A stretch of DNA of 64,000 nt from Sphingobacterium yanglingense (GCF_004363245.1 NZ_SNYV01000011.1:1302001-1366000), one strand, 5' to 3'. Shown: positions 1-9,513, counted from the first letter of the stretch. Notes: generated from the letters alone by a model not told the origin. Translations and numbers: made by a program.

Positions 1-3000
1 TCGTAAAATTCCCACGCCATACCACCCACCAATGTACGACTGCTATTGCCAGCACCTTGGAAAAGGAAACTTAAATCAAAATTTTTCCAGTTAACTCCTC
101 CTGAGATACCAAAGAAATACTCCGGGATATTACTTTTTCCAATAGGCCCCATATCATTGTCATCGATAACACCATCTCCATTTCTATCCCTATATTTAAC
201 GTCTCCAGGGATTAATTTTCCATATTGAGAAGGACTTAAACGTATATCCATCTCATCTTTGAAAAAACCAATTGCTTCTAATCCCATAATCTGACCTAAG
301 GACTTCCCAGTTGCACGCATATAGTCATATGGTTTATTCTCTTCGTCCATAAAAATGATTTTGTTCTTAGCGTAGGACATATTAGCATTAATGAAATAAC
401 TTAACGCATTGATTCTGTTTTTATGCCCCACTTCGAATTCGAAGCCGGCATTATCGACTTTCCCAAAATTTGCAGGGGGAAGATTTGCTCCTGACATGCC
501 AATAAGTCCTGGTACCGAAGAGCGGGTAATTAAAATATTGTTACGTTTCTCACTGAAAACGTCTGCCGTTACACTAAATAAATCGTTCCAAAGTTTAAGC
601 TCTACTCCCACATTCGCTTTCTTGGCTGTTTCCCAGGTTACATCTGGATTGGCCATGGCACCTTCATAGATCCCTTCAACGCCGTAAAGCTGTTCGCCAA
701 ATAAATAACCAGAGGCTTGGTTGCGTATAAATTCGGAATTGAACAACCATCTTCTACCGTTTAGCAAATCGCTACCAGTCAAACCATAAGAACCTCTTAA
801 CTTTAAGAAAGAAACAACTGTGTTTTGTTTCAAGAAACTTTCTTCAGATAGCACCCATCCAGCAGAAAACGCGGGAAATATACCATAACGCTTATCTGCG
901 GCAAAATTGTCTGTACCATTATACCCAACATTTGCTTCGAAGAAGTATTTGTACATATAATTGTAAGTAAGTCTAGAGACAATTCCCTGAGAAACATAGG
1001 GAATGGTATTCCCTAAAACTTTTTGCGTGCGATTGACAAGAAGTAAACCAGTTACATCGTGGTTTGCAAATTTACGTTGGTAATTTAAGGATACATCCAT
1101 CCAGATATCCCTATTTTGATTGAAAATTGATGTCGGCGCAGAGAGTGGAATATCACTACCTAAATAGGTGTAGTTGTTCTCGTCATTATAGTCGCCGCTT
1201 CCTTTGTAAACTGCTCTTCTAACCTGCTTGAGGCGACTAAAATTATTCTGAAAGTAACCGTCGAAGGAATAATTTCCTTTTACAGATAATCCTTCCGTAA
1301 TAAAGTTAAGCTTACGTGTTGCGGAAAGCATACCCGACAATGAAGAGTTATATGATTCTCTGTAACCTGTCTCATTTAATAGGCGTGCAGGATTCAGAAA
1401 AAAGCCATTTTCGGCATAAAATCCCGTAGGATACATAATAGGAAAAGCATTAGGAGGTAATTGATTTAACGTCCAGAATAAGTCAGGAACAGACACATTT
1501 GGATCCCTTTTATTCTCGATAGCACCATATAGGTTTAATCCCATAGAAAAATTAGGACTAAAATCTACGTCAATGTTTGAGCGAAAATTATAACGCTTGA
1601 AGTTAGACCGAGGGTTATACTGCTTATTTTCTGTTGTTTTATAAATACCGCCTTGGTCGGTAAACCCTATATTAACAAAATACCTTGCTAACGCACTACC
1701 GCCGCCGATATTAAAATTGGCCTGTGTCTGTAATGCTGGTTTCATCATCGCATCAAACCAATCTATATTTGGATATTTTAAAGGGTCGGAACCAGTTCTA
1801 TATGCTTCCAGAGCTTCACTATTATAGGGTGCTGTACCCATTGGGTTGTCGTTTAGGTATGCTTCATTTGCTAAAAGGGCATATTCATAGGACCCTAAAT
1901 ATTTGGGCAGCCGGATGCTGTTTTGAACCGCCGTCTGCACACTTGCGCCAATGGTAGGCTTCCCTTCTTTGCCCCTTCTAGTAGTGACGATAATGACACC
2001 ATTAGCACCTTTAACTCCATATATTGCAGTAGCCGATGCATCTTTTAAAATCGTTACATTTTCAATTTCATTGACATCCAGCAATCCTATTGCACTATAA
2101 TCTTTCTGTACGCCGTCGATAGTAATCAAAGGTTCAGCACCATTGAACGATGCTCGCCCTCGGATCAACAACTGGGAACGGTCGTTACCTGGTTCGCCAC
2201 TGATCTGTATGGCGGTCAGGCCAGGCAACCTGCCCGCTAGAGCATTTGTTACATTGGCTGTGGGGCTCTGCTTCAATTCCTTTAGTCCAATCGAAGCTAT
2301 CGCACCCGTTTGGGCGATTTTCTTTTGCGTCTGCCCAAAACCCAGTACTACCACTTCTGATAAAGTAGAGTTATCAGCAGCTAGGATTATAACTAATGGA
2401 CTATACGCTGTGATAGTCTGTTGATAAGGTTTGTACCCTAAGATACTAAAATTCACCTGGTCGCCTAGATTGGCTTGCACCGTAAAGCGTCCTTCTCGAT
2501 CTGTGACAGTCCCTATCTCTTTTCCCTGTATGCGTACAGATACCCCTGCAATGGGCGATTGTAATGAATCAAGCACCTGTCCTCTGATTTCCTGTTGGAA
2601 AGCTTTAAGATCACTTAGGAGATCTGCCGAGGCATTTCGTGTTTTATTCTCTCCTCGCTTTAGCACGATTATTTTATCATGAATTTCATAAGACATAGCC
2701 TGCCCATTAAACAACTTATTTAAAGTTTGTTTAAGTGGTTCATTTTCCGAATGAATAGAAATCGGCGACATACCTTTGATATCCAAATTATTATAAAAAA
2801 AGGTATAACCTATTTGCTTTTCAATTTTCTGTAAGATTGACGCTATTTTTGTATGCTTTTCATTCAAATTGACTCGTTGACCAAAGACGTTCGCAGAAAT
2901 CTTCATACACGATATCAGGATCAACATAATTACTATTTTCATCCTCATAATTATAAATCGGAAATTAGTTGATGTTAGAGTTAATACAATTCGATCATGT

Positions 3001-3053
3001 AAACTACTAAATAGCTGTAATACACAATATTCGAATTTCTGTTTTAAATTCAT
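1..3053 (-). CDS. SusC-like TonB-dependent outer-membrane receptor with STN domain, C-terminus beyond the window (system 1)
   Basis: This is an open frame on the minus strand that is still open at base 1, so about 1017 N-terminal residues are visible. From the N-terminus I read a signal peptide (hydrophobic run after Met36/Met38), an STN domain (about 60-120), a carboxypeptidase-regulatory-like domain (about 140-215), a TonB-box-like stretch 'SEVVVLGFGQ', and a plug with 'ILKDASATAIYG' and 'GANGVIIVTTR', followed by barrel sequence. The STN domain is known to contact FecR in transducing receptors, which fits the upstream fecR and sigma genes. Start 3053 gives a 35-residue extension before the hydrophobic core; the ATGs at 2948 and 2942 are alternatives. 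A SusD partner, if present, lies left of the window. The cargo is unknown. Confidence 0.9.
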   Translation of the reverse strand, partial: MNLKQKFEYCVLQLFSSLHDRIVLTLTSTNFRFIIMRMKIVIMLILISCMKISANVFGQRVNLNEKHTKIASILQKIEKQIGYTFFYNNLDIKGMSPISIHSENEPLKQTLNKLFNGQAMSYEIHDKIIVLKRGENKTRNASADLLSDLKAFQQEIRGQVLDSLQSPIAGVSVRIQGKEIGTVTDREGRFTVQANLGDQVNFSILGYKPYQQTITAYSPLVIILAADNSTLSEVVVLGFGQTQKKIAQTGAIASIGLKELKQSPTANVTNALAGRLPGLTAIQISGEPGNDRSQLLIRGRASFNGAEPLITIDGVQKDYSAIGLLDVNEIENVTILKDASATAIYGVKGANGVIIVTTRRGKEGKPTIGASVQTAVQNSIRLPKYLGSYEYALLANEAYLNDNPMGTAPYNSEALEAYRTGSDPLKYPNIDWFDAMMKPALQTQANFNIGGGSALARYFVNIGFTDQGGIYKTTENKQYNPRSNFKRYNFRSNIDVDFSPNFSMGLNLYGAIENKRDPNVSVPDLFWTLNQLPPNAFPIMYPTGFYAENGFFLNPARLLNETGYRESYNSSLSGMLSATRKLNFITEGLSVKGNYSFDGYFQNNFSRLKQVRRAVYKGSGDYNDENNYTYLGSDIPLSAPTSIFNQNRDIWMDVSLNYQRKFANHDVTGLLLVNRTQKVLGNTIPYVSQGIVSRLTYNYMYKYFFEANVGYNGTDNFAADKRYGIFPAFSAGWVLSEESFLKQNTVVSFLKLRGSYGLTGSDLLNGRRWLFNSEFIRNQASGYLFGEQLYGVEGIYEGAMANPDVTWETAKKANVGVELKLWNDLFSVTADVFSEKRNNILITRSSVPGLIGMSGANLPPANFGKVDNAGFEFEVGHKNRINALSYFINANMSYAKNKIIFMDEENKPYDYMRATGKSLGQIMGLEAIGFFKDEMDIRLSPSQYGKLIPGDVKYRDRNGDGVIDDNDMGPIGKSNIPEYFFGISGGVNWKNFDLSFLFQGAGNSSRTLVGGMAWEFY

Positions 3054-3139
3054 ATTTTTGTGATGTTGTTGGTTTATAAATGTTCATTCCATTTGGAGGT
3101 TGTAATGTCTAACAATACAACTGGATAGACCAATTAACT

Positions 3140-3168
3140 AAACAGGTGTGGTGCAAACACACCTGTTT
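3140..3168. terminator. Perfect 11-bp hairpin between fecR and susC (system 1)
   Basis: The arms at 3140-3150 and 3158-3168 are perfectly complementary around a 7-nt loop. No long T-run follows on the minus strand, so it may be an attenuator or RNA-processing/stabilising hairpin rather than a full terminator. It separates the regulators from the receptor gene. Confidence 0.6.
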
Positions 3169-3223
3169 CTATGTCTATATTAAGATTTACTTGTTTAAGC
3201 TCTCATATTCCTATTTAGTTTAT

Positions 3224-4384
3224 TTAATTAATAATAAGTTTATTTCCACTCAAAATATAACGTACTCCTGTCGTTTTCAGAACTTCGAGTGCTGTTTCAA
3301 AGCTGGTGTTTCGTGGTATCTTTCCCACAAATTCAAAGTTCACTTTTGAGCTATCATATTCGACTTCGACATTATACCAACGACTATAAGCGTCAAGAAC
3401 AGTTTTTAGATCAGCATTCTCAAAAAGGAAATAACCATCTTTCCATGCAAAAATTGGATTTAACGACACTTCTCTTATAAAGGATTTTCCACTCTTACTA
3501 TTATACACATGTTGTTCGCCTGGCTTTATTCTACTTTTACTATTTTCAGCATCCCCCCCAATTTGAACGGAACCTTCGAGTAAGGTAGTCTGGACCTCCT
3601 GCTGATCGTACGCATTTACATTAAATAACGTTCCTAGTACTTCTATTATCTGTTCACCGCTCAGCACATAAAAAGGGACCGATTTTTTACCTTCGGCTTG
3701 CACTTTATTAACCTCAAAGTATGCTTCCCCTTTCAACAGCTTTACTTCTCTCTTGTTTGTAGAAAAGACCGAGGGAAACTGAAGTGTACTTTCAGCATTC
3801 AACATAACACGAGAACCATCCGCCAATTGTATCTTATATTCCCCTCCCGCAGGAGTGCTAATATTATTAATGAGGTTATTTTGCATCGCCTTTTCATTGT
3901 CTGATATATTGATTATTATCTCAGAATTGCCCTTTTTAACGATATGTATACCATTTGTATGAAGTAATTCACCATCCTTCAGTTGATCTAAATTAAACTG
4001 TTTGCCGTTAGACAAGGAAAGTAGAGCTTTGGGCGCCCCTGGAGATATAGCCTGCTGAATAGCTTTCTCAGTATTCATTTTAGCGTGATAAATAGTTATA
4101 CCTAAGGCACTAACTAACAGAATTGAGGCAGCAATAAGCACAGGTTTAAGTCGCTTTATTCTAGATAATTTAGGAGTAGTACTATCCAACGCAATCTTGC
4201 TTAATACCTTTTCCAAAATCCGATTTTGAAGCAATTCCTCATTTTCCGCAAAATCGGGTGGAATGTCGATATCCTCTTTATTATTTTGGTTATACCAATT
4301 TGCAAATTCGGCCTTTTCTAAATCTGAAATCGTTCCATCAAGCCATTTATTTGCTAATAATTGATAATATTCTGGAGTATGCAT
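3224..4384 (-). CDS. FecR-family anti-sigma factor (system 1)
   Basis: An inner-membrane anti-sigma regulator that should receive the signal from the STN domain of the downstream receptor and control the upstream ECF sigma factor. Counting from the chosen start (386 residues): cytoplasmic N-terminal domain 1-75, one membrane segment about 81-99, FecR domain about 165-265 with the typical 'AGGEYKIQLADGS' and 'LKGEAYFEV' signatures, and a C-terminal DUF4974-like domain after about 305. The frame is open up to an ATG at 4423. I prefer 4384 because family members usually begin close to the 'YYQLLANKWLDG' segment. It follows the sigma gene by about 60 bp and is separated from susC by a hairpin. 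Confidence 0.9.
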   Translation of the reverse strand: MHTPEYYQLLANKWLDGTISDLEKAEFANWYNQNNKEDIDIPPDFAENEELLQNRILEKVLSKIALDSTTPKLSRIKRLKPVLIAASILLVSALGITIYHAKMNTEKAIQQAISPGAPKALLSLSNGKQFNLDQLKDGELLHTNGIHIVKKGNSEIIINISDNEKAMQNNLINNISTPAGGEYKIQLADGSRVMLNAESTLQFPSVFSTNKREVKLLKGEAYFEVNKVQAEGKKSVPFYVLSGEQIIEVLGTLFNVNAYDQQEVQTTLLEGSVQIGGDAENSKSRIKPGEQHVYNSKSGKSFIREVSLNPIFAWKDGYFLFENADLKTVLDAYSRWYNVEVEYDSSKVNFEFVGKIPRNTSFETALEVLKTTGVRYILSGNKLIIN

Positions 4385-4446
4385 AATAAGGGTCTTTATA
4401 ATAAGAGTCCCTTGTGCCACCACAATCCCTTAGTCCAAAATAAAAA

Positions 4447-5010
4447 TTATAAAAGAAAATTTAAAAAGGTAGAGAGTTTTCCTTTTAAGACTTTAATCGC
4501 CTTTCCAATATGAGCTTCGACCGTTTTTTCCGAAATTCCCAATTCTTGTGCAATTTGACGTTGAGTAAGCCCCTGATCTCGGCTAAGCTGAAAAACCAGT
4601 CTGCATTTGTCTGGTAATTCATCTACATATTTGGCGAGTTCCAACTTCAATTCCTGAAAATCCAGCAATTGCTGAGTACTGTTATCAATATATACATTCT
4701 GTAATACACTATCCAAGTAGTCTTGCTGTCTTGAGGATTTTGCTATAGCTTTTATTATTCGATATTTCGTCGATACTGCTAAGTAATTCTTTAACTCTCC
4801 TGTTATCTCGATTGCCTTTCTCCTCGTCCATAGACTGTAAAAAATATCCTGTACGATTTCCTCAGCATCTTCTAAGGACTTTAGTTTATAATACGCTAAA
4901 CTGAAGATTTGCTTCCAATACCTATTATAAATCAAGGTAAATGCATGCTCATCATCATTTTTCAGCTGCTGAAGCAAATCAAAATCTGATTTATCAAGTT
5001 TTAAGGGCAT
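4447..5010 (-). CDS. ECF sigma-70 factor, FecI-like (system 1)
   Basis: A 187-residue RNA polymerase sigma factor. Sigma region 2 lies at about 24-90 ('YNRYWKQIFSLAYYKL', 'DAEEIVQDIF'). Region 4 lies at about 125-178 with the helix-turn-helix 'LTQRQIAQELGISEKTVEAH'. The last residues are hydrophobic ('TFLNFLL'), as is common in Bacteroidota FecI-like factors. It is first in a sigma-fecR-susC unit and should direct transcription of susC when FecR is signalled. A good vegetative promoter match lies about 45 bp upstream. Confidence 0.93.
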   Translation of the reverse strand: MPLKLDKSDFDLLQQLKNDDEHAFTLIYNRYWKQIFSLAYYKLKSLEDAEEIVQDIFYSLWTRRKAIEITGELKNYLAVSTKYRIIKAIAKSSRQQDYLDSVLQNVYIDNSTQQLLDFQELKLELAKYVDELPDKCRLVFQLSRDQGLTQRQIAQELGISEKTVEAHIGKAIKVLKGKLSTFLNFLL

Positions 5011-5051
5011 CAGAATTTTTAGCGGTTTATAAAATCTTGTTACTAATGGAC

Positions 5052-5082
5052 TAAAGGTATTATAAATATATAAATACTACAA
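5052..5082 (-). promoter_or_regulatory. Bacteroidota-type promoter for the system 1 sigma gene
   Basis: On the minus strand TTG (5082-5080) is followed after 20 nt by TACCTTTA (5059-5052). This matches 7 of 8 positions of the TAnnTTTG -7 element at the expected spacing. The divergent SGNH hydrolase gene has a TATTTTTG box at 5091-5098 in the same intergenic DNA, without a clear -33 partner. Confidence 0.5.
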
Positions 5083-5127
5083 AATTTATATATTTTTGTC
5101 GTTATAAAAAACTAAACCTAACATTTT

Positions 5128-5982
5128 ATGACTTCTACCAAATTCAGGCTGTATAAGTTTTTCACCTTATTAATTTACCTCCTATCACTTACTAATACGT
5201 CTCAAGCACAACAGGTCGAAAAAAAAATATTGGCTAAAGATGAAATCAACCATAATACGCATTGGAAGGGAAAAAAAGTTGCTTTCCTAGGAGATTCAAT
5301 GACAGATAAAAGAAGAATTGGCACAAGTTATATTTACTGGGAATACCTCAGAGATATGTTAGGTATTGAACCATTTATATATGGTACAAATGGACATCAA
5401 TGGGATGGTATCTTTCAACAAGCGGAAGAGTTAAAAAAAACTGATATAAAAAATTTAGATGCTATTTTTATTTTCGCTGGCACTAATGATTATATGGCCA
5501 ACGTACCCCTTGGAAGTTTTTATGAACTAGTTACAAAACAAACAAATTATAATGGTAACAATGTTAAAAGAATATTCAAGCAAAAACTACTGTTAGAAAA
5601 CACATTTTGTAGTCGTATAAATCGCGTACTCGATTTTTTAAAAAAGCAGTTTCCAGAACAACAAATTATTTTACTGACACCTATTCATCGTGGTTTTGCA
5701 GAGTTTAACGAGAGTAATATTCAACCCGACGAGCGCTATACTAATGCCAATGGCAATACGATATCAGAATTTGTCGATACTCTAAAGAAAGCCTCATCCT
5801 TGTGGTCTGTTCCTCTCGTTGACTTATATACTATATCAGGATTGTACCCCATGTCTCACGCTCATCAAAGATACTTCACTGACAAAAAAACAGATATGCT
5901 ACATCCCAATGCCCTAGGTCACTACCGAATAGCAAAATCTTTATATTATCAACTACTACAGCTACCATCGAGTTTTTTATAA
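5128..5982 (+). CDS. Secreted SGNH/GDSL-family hydrolase
   Basis: A 284-residue esterase or acetylhydrolase-type protein of the SGNH fold. A signal peptide (about 1-27, ending 'TSQA') predicts export. Visible family blocks are GDS with nucleophile Ser57 ('VAFLGDSMTD'), a Gly/Asn block around 'YGTNGHQWDG', the 'AGTND' block at 117-121, and the C-terminal Asp256-x-x-His259 dyad ('TDMLHPNALGH'). All four catalytic blocks are present, so it is probably active. The substrate cannot be told; members of this family remove acyl groups from lipids, glycans or peptidoglycan. It is a single gene divergent from the system 1 sigma factor. Confidence 0.85.
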   Translation: MTSTKFRLYKFFTLLIYLLSLTNTSQAQQVEKKILAKDEINHNTHWKGKKVAFLGDSMTDKRRIGTSYIYWEYLRDMLGIEPFIYGTNGHQWDGIFQQAEELKKTDIKNLDAIFIFAGTNDYMANVPLGSFYELVTKQTNYNGNNVKRIFKQKLLLENTFCSRINRVLDFLKKQFPEQQIILLTPIHRGFAEFNESNIQPDERYTNANGNTISEFVDTLKKASSLWSVPLVDLYTISGLYPMSHAHQRYFTDKKTDMLHPNALGHYRIAKSLYYQLLQLPSSFL

Positions 5983-6150
5983 GATATCATTCAGAATGAA
6001 ATAACCCTAATACATACCTACTATCAACTTCATTTATCAAAAAACTCTTTGTCTTTTAGTATATTCAAGCATCAAAAAAAACACGCAGGATACCAAAAGA
6101 GATGTTATGAGTAAATTAGACAACCAAAAGATTTACGACTAATTCTATTT

Positions 6151-7113
6151 ATGAATCAGAAAAGCCAACTCCAGCAACTATTAAAAAGTTATTCGGATGA
6201 TATCCTTTTAGATCAACTATTTCATGACAAACTCGCTCCAGCTGTTTTAGGGCTTTCTGAATTTCTGTTTGAATTAGCGGATATACAACAATCAGATAAT
6301 CAAAGAACCCATCTTAGTACTCCATCGGGAAATGCCATAGGTCCCTTTTGGGCTGCTAGCTGTAGTAAAGAATTGTTTCGGACACAGCGATTTATTAAGG
6401 CCCTACACCAAGCTATTGGAGACAAGCTCCAATCTGTTGATGGTCCTATACATGTATTATACGCTGGTACTGGTCCCTTCGCTTTACTAGCTTTGCCTAT
6501 TATGACTCAATTTTCACCTGAGGAAGTTCAATTTACACTTTTGGAGATAAATCCCATTAGTTTTGAAAAAATGAATAACTGTATCTCAGAACTAGGGCTA
6601 AAGGATTATATAAACGCCACGCATTGTGTTGATGCTGTAAAATACAAACTCAACGAAAAAAATATTGATATCCTTATTAGCGAAACAATGTGTAATGGAC
6701 TATATAAAGAACCTCAAGTAAGTATCTTACTGAACTTAGTATCACAGTTGGATCAAGATTGTACAATCATCCCTGAACTGATCGAAGTAAGTCTCTCCGA
6801 AGAAGATTCGTCCAATAGTTTATCAAAAATAGCATCACTGATGAGCTTTGATCGTAAATACATTGACGATGTAATCCTCAACTCTTCTCCTATTTGTTGG
6901 GCGTTTCCTGAAGTATTCATCCAACATACGTTCAATACTACCACCAAATATTTCCTTACAACAGATATTCAGATCTATAAGAACCATACATTAACACTGA
7001 ACGAGTCAAGCTTGAATCTTCCCCGTAGATTTCATGTTACTACAGAAAATTTGAATAATCCACAATCAATCCAATATAAAATCGGTGAAATTCCAGAATT
7101 CCGTTTGGCATAA
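6151..7113 (+). CDS. SAM-dependent methyltransferase-like protein (PRMT-like Rossmann fold)
   Basis: A 320-residue cytoplasmic protein. Motif I 'VLYAGTGPF' (102-110) and an acidic 'LLEINP' strand end (Glu132) form a class I SAM-binding site. 'ILISETMCNG' resembles the post-II loop of protein arginine methyltransferases, which normally has two catalytic glutamates; only one is evident here. The N-terminal 100 residues are helical and unassigned. The substrate is unknown. Related proteins in Bacteroidota are often annotated only as methyltransferase-like. It stands alone, about 170 bp after the SGNH hydrolase, with no obvious operon partner. Confidence 0.7.
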   Translation: MNQKSQLQQLLKSYSDDILLDQLFHDKLAPAVLGLSEFLFELADIQQSDNQRTHLSTPSGNAIGPFWAASCSKELFRTQRFIKALHQAIGDKLQSVDGPIHVLYAGTGPFALLALPIMTQFSPEEVQFTLLEINPISFEKMNNCISELGLKDYINATHCVDAVKYKLNEKNIDILISETMCNGLYKEPQVSILLNLVSQLDQDCTIIPELIEVSLSEEDSSNSLSKIASLMSFDRKYIDDVILNSSPICWAFPEVFIQHTFNTTTKYFLTTDIQIYKNHTLTLNESSLNLPRRFHVTTENLNNPQSIQYKIGEIPEFRLA

Positions 7114-7131
7114 AGCCTCTTTTTTATAATC

Positions 7132-7350
7132 CTATTTTCTCTGTTTGGGTTTTGCTTTCATTACCGCGTAATAGGAAAAAGTAAAAGCAGAAAGACTTTG
7201 ATAACCGATCTTATAGGCGATCTCACTTAGCGTGTACTATTGGGTATCTATAAGCTCAATACTTTTTATAATATTGATTTAGCGAAGTTTCTAAAACACT
7301 GGTGTTATCATCTCTCCGCGAATCTTTTTTAGGAAATCTCGATCTTATCG
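7132..7350 (-). pseudogene. Decayed 3' end of an AraC-family regulator
   Basis: On the minus strand one reading frame gives a convincing AraC C-terminal helix-turn-helix: 'YTLSEIAYKIGYQSLSAF' followed by 'TFSYYAVMKAKPKQRK' and a natural TAG at 7134-7132. Upstream in the same frame, 'KKIRGEMITPVF', 'KLR' and 'INIIKSIELIDTQ' continue the protein but are separated by in-frame TAG, TAA and TAG codons. The 5' two-thirds of the gene is not recognisable. It fills most of the 7114-7449 gap. Confidence 0.75.
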
Positions 7351-7449
7351 TAAAATGAACTGTTATAGTAGAAATACCGTAATCGGCTTATTGGGTACGT
7401 ACTATCCCGCCTAAAGAATAGACCAAGAATTGGTTGAAAAGGCAAGATA

Positions 7450-8307
7450 TCACAAAGCTTTTTCCTTAAAAAAATCCGCTAGATGTTTCTGTCCATATTG
7501 AGGGGCGATATTATCGTCGGCCATAGCGGTTAAAAAAAACTCGTACGGCCCATAGGTCTTTGAACTGGTAAATGTTCGTAGCAACTTTATAATAAATATC
7601 CGCAAGAAATCTGGTAGGCAGATTATTTTTATCTTCTTGTCTAAAGCAGTTAATGCCAATTGACCAATCTCACGATGACTCAATATATCGGGTCCTCCTA
7701 CTGTACATTCTCTCTCGCTACTTTGCATTTTCAGGATACAAACCTTGGCCAGATCCTCGCCGTCGATTGGATTCAGTCTTTTATCCCCTTTACCAAATAA
7801 CCAGACATGGCCTGTCTTTGCCATTTCGAAAAAATCACCCATGTCTGAAAAAAAACCATTGGGTCTAATAATACTATAATTCAAACCCGAATCCTTGAGT
7901 TGATCGACAAACCGCTCTTTGGCTTCAAAGATCTTTAAATGCCTCAGCTTGTCTCCATTAATAGCTGATATGTACTGAAACCGCTCTACAGATGTCGACA
8001 TCGCTTCTTTTAAAAGATTCATATTGCCCTGATAGTCTACGTCCATATAAGTCATTCCGTCTTTTTGCCTTGTAATACCAATGGTGCTAATGACAAAATC
8101 TATGCTATGGGTAATACCTTTTATAGTCTCGGGCTTCGTGACTTCTCCAATCAGGATTTCATCTGCCAATGAGACCCGCTCGCGCTGGGCATCGGATCTA
8201 ACGAGAACTCGAACCCAGTATCCTTCTCTTTTTAACGCGCTCAGCAAATAATTTCCCAAGTAACCTGTTGCACCAGCTAGTAATACACGTTTGCTTTTAT
8301 TTGTCAT
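7450..8307 (-). CDS. NmrA-like / atypical SDR NAD(P)-binding protein
   Basis: A 285-residue protein with an N-terminal Rossmann fold, glycine motif 'AGATGYLGNYL' (11-21), and 'VRVLVRSDAQ' at the cofactor-phosphate position, which suggests NADP(H). 'VISTIGITRQ' and 'IIRPNGFFSDM' are typical of the extended or atypical SDR group, and the classical YxxxK pair is not obvious. Such proteins act as reductases, isomerases or redox sensors. It lies 72 bp downstream of a Crp-family regulator on the same strand and is probably its co-transcribed partner or target. Confidence 0.8.
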   Translation of the reverse strand: MTNKSKRVLLAGATGYLGNYLLSALKREGYWVRVLVRSDAQRERVSLADEILIGEVTKPETIKGITHSIDFVISTIGITRQKDGMTYMDVDYQGNMNLLKEAMSTSVERFQYISAINGDKLRHLKIFEAKERFVDQLKDSGLNYSIIRPNGFFSDMGDFFEMAKTGHVWLFGKGDKRLNPIDGEDLAKVCILKMQSSERECTVGGPDILSHREIGQLALTALDKKIKIICLPDFLRIFIIKLLRTFTSSKTYGPYEFFLTAMADDNIAPQYGQKHLADFFKEKAL

Positions 8308-8379
8308 GGATCAAATGATTTAGTTTTCTACAAAACTAGGTAGCCCGTGGCGCAAATCTCGTTGACAATCGTCAAGAAA

Positions 8380-8955
8380 TCATTTTTTCGCAATGCGTTG
8401 TTTAATTCGGCTCAGGGTCTCGGGAGATACGCCCAAAAATGTCGCTATATAATGCTGAGGTATACGTAAAAATAATTCGCCCCGGCGTTCCAACAGATCG
8501 GTATACCTATCCTCTGCTGAGAGCGTAACGAACGAGGCTATAATGCGCTGGGCGGTCAGCAACTCATTCTCAACCGCGATTCTTGCAATATTTTCAAAAG
8601 TCCCGGATCGCTGCAGGAGCTTTTCTATAGTCGTTTTCGAAAGTATACACAATGTAGTGGGTTCCATAGCCTCATAGTTCTCGACCGCCGGCTTATTAAA
8701 TGTATAACTCTCGCCTGCACAGATAAATTGTCCTTCGGTATAGAAAAATGCGGTTTTATCGACAGCATCTACATTATAGAATAGACGTACGCACCCTTCC
8801 AGTACAAAATAGATATCGGTCGAAATCTCTCCTTCGCTGAATATTATAGCGTGTTTGTCAAATTGCTGAATCTCGCTAAGCTCTCGCAGGTCATCTTTTT
8901 CTGTAGATGACAATGGTGTGTATAACTCGATATAGTCTATTAGTTTATCAATCAT
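8380..8955 (-). CDS. Crp/Fnr-family transcriptional regulator
   Basis: A 191-residue protein with a cyclic-nucleotide-binding-type beta-roll (about 20-115; 'IIFSEGEISTDIYFVLEG') and a short C-terminal helix-turn-helix ending 'HYIATFLGVSPETLSRIKQR'. There are no Fnr-type cysteines, so an oxygen-sensing iron-sulfur cluster is unlikely. It belongs to the small Bacteroidota Crp subgroup that often sits next to an oxidoreductase or transporter it controls; here the neighbour is the SDR gene downstream. The inducing signal is unknown. Confidence 0.88.
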   Translation of the reverse strand: MIDKLIDYIELYTPLSSTEKDDLRELSEIQQFDKHAIIFSEGEISTDIYFVLEGCVRLFYNVDAVDKTAFFYTEGQFICAGESYTFNKPAVENYEAMEPTTLCILSKTTIEKLLQRSGTFENIARIAVENELLTAQRIIASFVTLSAEDRYTDLLERRGELFLRIPQHYIATFLGVSPETLSRIKQRIAKK

Positions 8956-9062
8956 ATGCTACCAATGGATATAGTCCCAACGCGGATATCAAAATTGGCT
9001 TTACAGTCGCAATCTGTTCCATCTCAGGACCTGCACTTATATAGTTTTTATATCGAAAAAAC

Positions 9063-9120
9063 TTAAAAGTTTCGCACTAATCCCAAGCGGAATGCCTTAT
9101 TTTGATAAATAGGTTTTATC
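9063..9120 (-). pseudogene. Relic of a PAP2 phosphatase 3' end
   Basis: The sequence reads 'KPIYQNKAFRLGLVRNF' plus stop on the minus strand. It is a near copy of the last codons of the intact PAP2 gene at 21601-22392, which ends 'TPFYQNKAFGLGLVRNF'. DNA similarity covers about 60 bp across the stop codon and fades on both sides. Nothing of the upstream catalytic part is present. The rest of the 8956-9137 gap shows no gene. Confidence 0.75.
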
Positions 9121-9137
9121 TAATCTTCTTTAAGCAT

Positions 9138-9488
9138 CTAGCCCCTACTCGTTTTTATCCTCATATCACTAGCCGCAGCTCCTTCTCCCCAATCTGCGAT
9201 AGACATCAACAGAGGTATCAAAGTCTTGCCAAATTCTGTTAGCTCATAATCAACTTTCAAAGGTGCCTTATTAGTATGAACAGTCCTAATTACTAAACCA
9301 TCTTCTTCCAGTTCTTTCAATTGAAGGCTCAATGTACGTTCGGTAATAGCAGGACACTCTCTTCTCAGTTCGCTATAACGTTTCTTTTCAATCAAATGCA
9401 AAAGAATTACAGCCTTCCACTTACCACCTATATACCTCATAGTCAAACTGGTACTACAAGGAAATTCTTTATCATCTATACAATACAT
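9138..9488 (-). CDS. HxlR-family winged-helix regulator
   Basis: A 116-residue DNA-binding protein with the full HxlR core: 'MRYIGGKWKAVILLHL', 'RYSELRRECPAITERTLSLQ', 'LKELEEDGLVIR' and 'YELTEFGKTL'. Cys3 and Cys11 near the N-terminus are positioned where thiol- or aldehyde-sensing HxlR members carry reactive cysteines. It is divergent from the metallo-hydrolase gene at 9573 and shares an 84-bp intergenic region rich in inverted repeats, so it probably controls that gene and itself. Confidence 0.9.
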   Translation of the reverse strand: MYCIDDKEFPCSTSLTMRYIGGKWKAVILLHLIEKKRYSELRRECPAITERTLSLQLKELEEDGLVIRTVHTNKAPLKVDYELTEFGKTLIPLLMSIADWGEGAAASDMRIKTSRG

Positions 9489-9513
9489 CTGTTACTATCT
9501 ATCTTGACCGTTA

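Noticed and set aside
3146..3480. Plus-strand ORFs over the fecR gene end of system 1
   Set aside because: They lie antisense to the conserved DUF4974-like region of FecR and across the hairpin.
6107..6142. An 11-codon ORF (MSKLDNQKIYD) 8 bp before the PRMT-like methyltransferase, resembling a RiPP precursor start
   Set aside because: Too short, with no core peptide and no RiPP maturation or export genes nearby; more likely chance in the leader.
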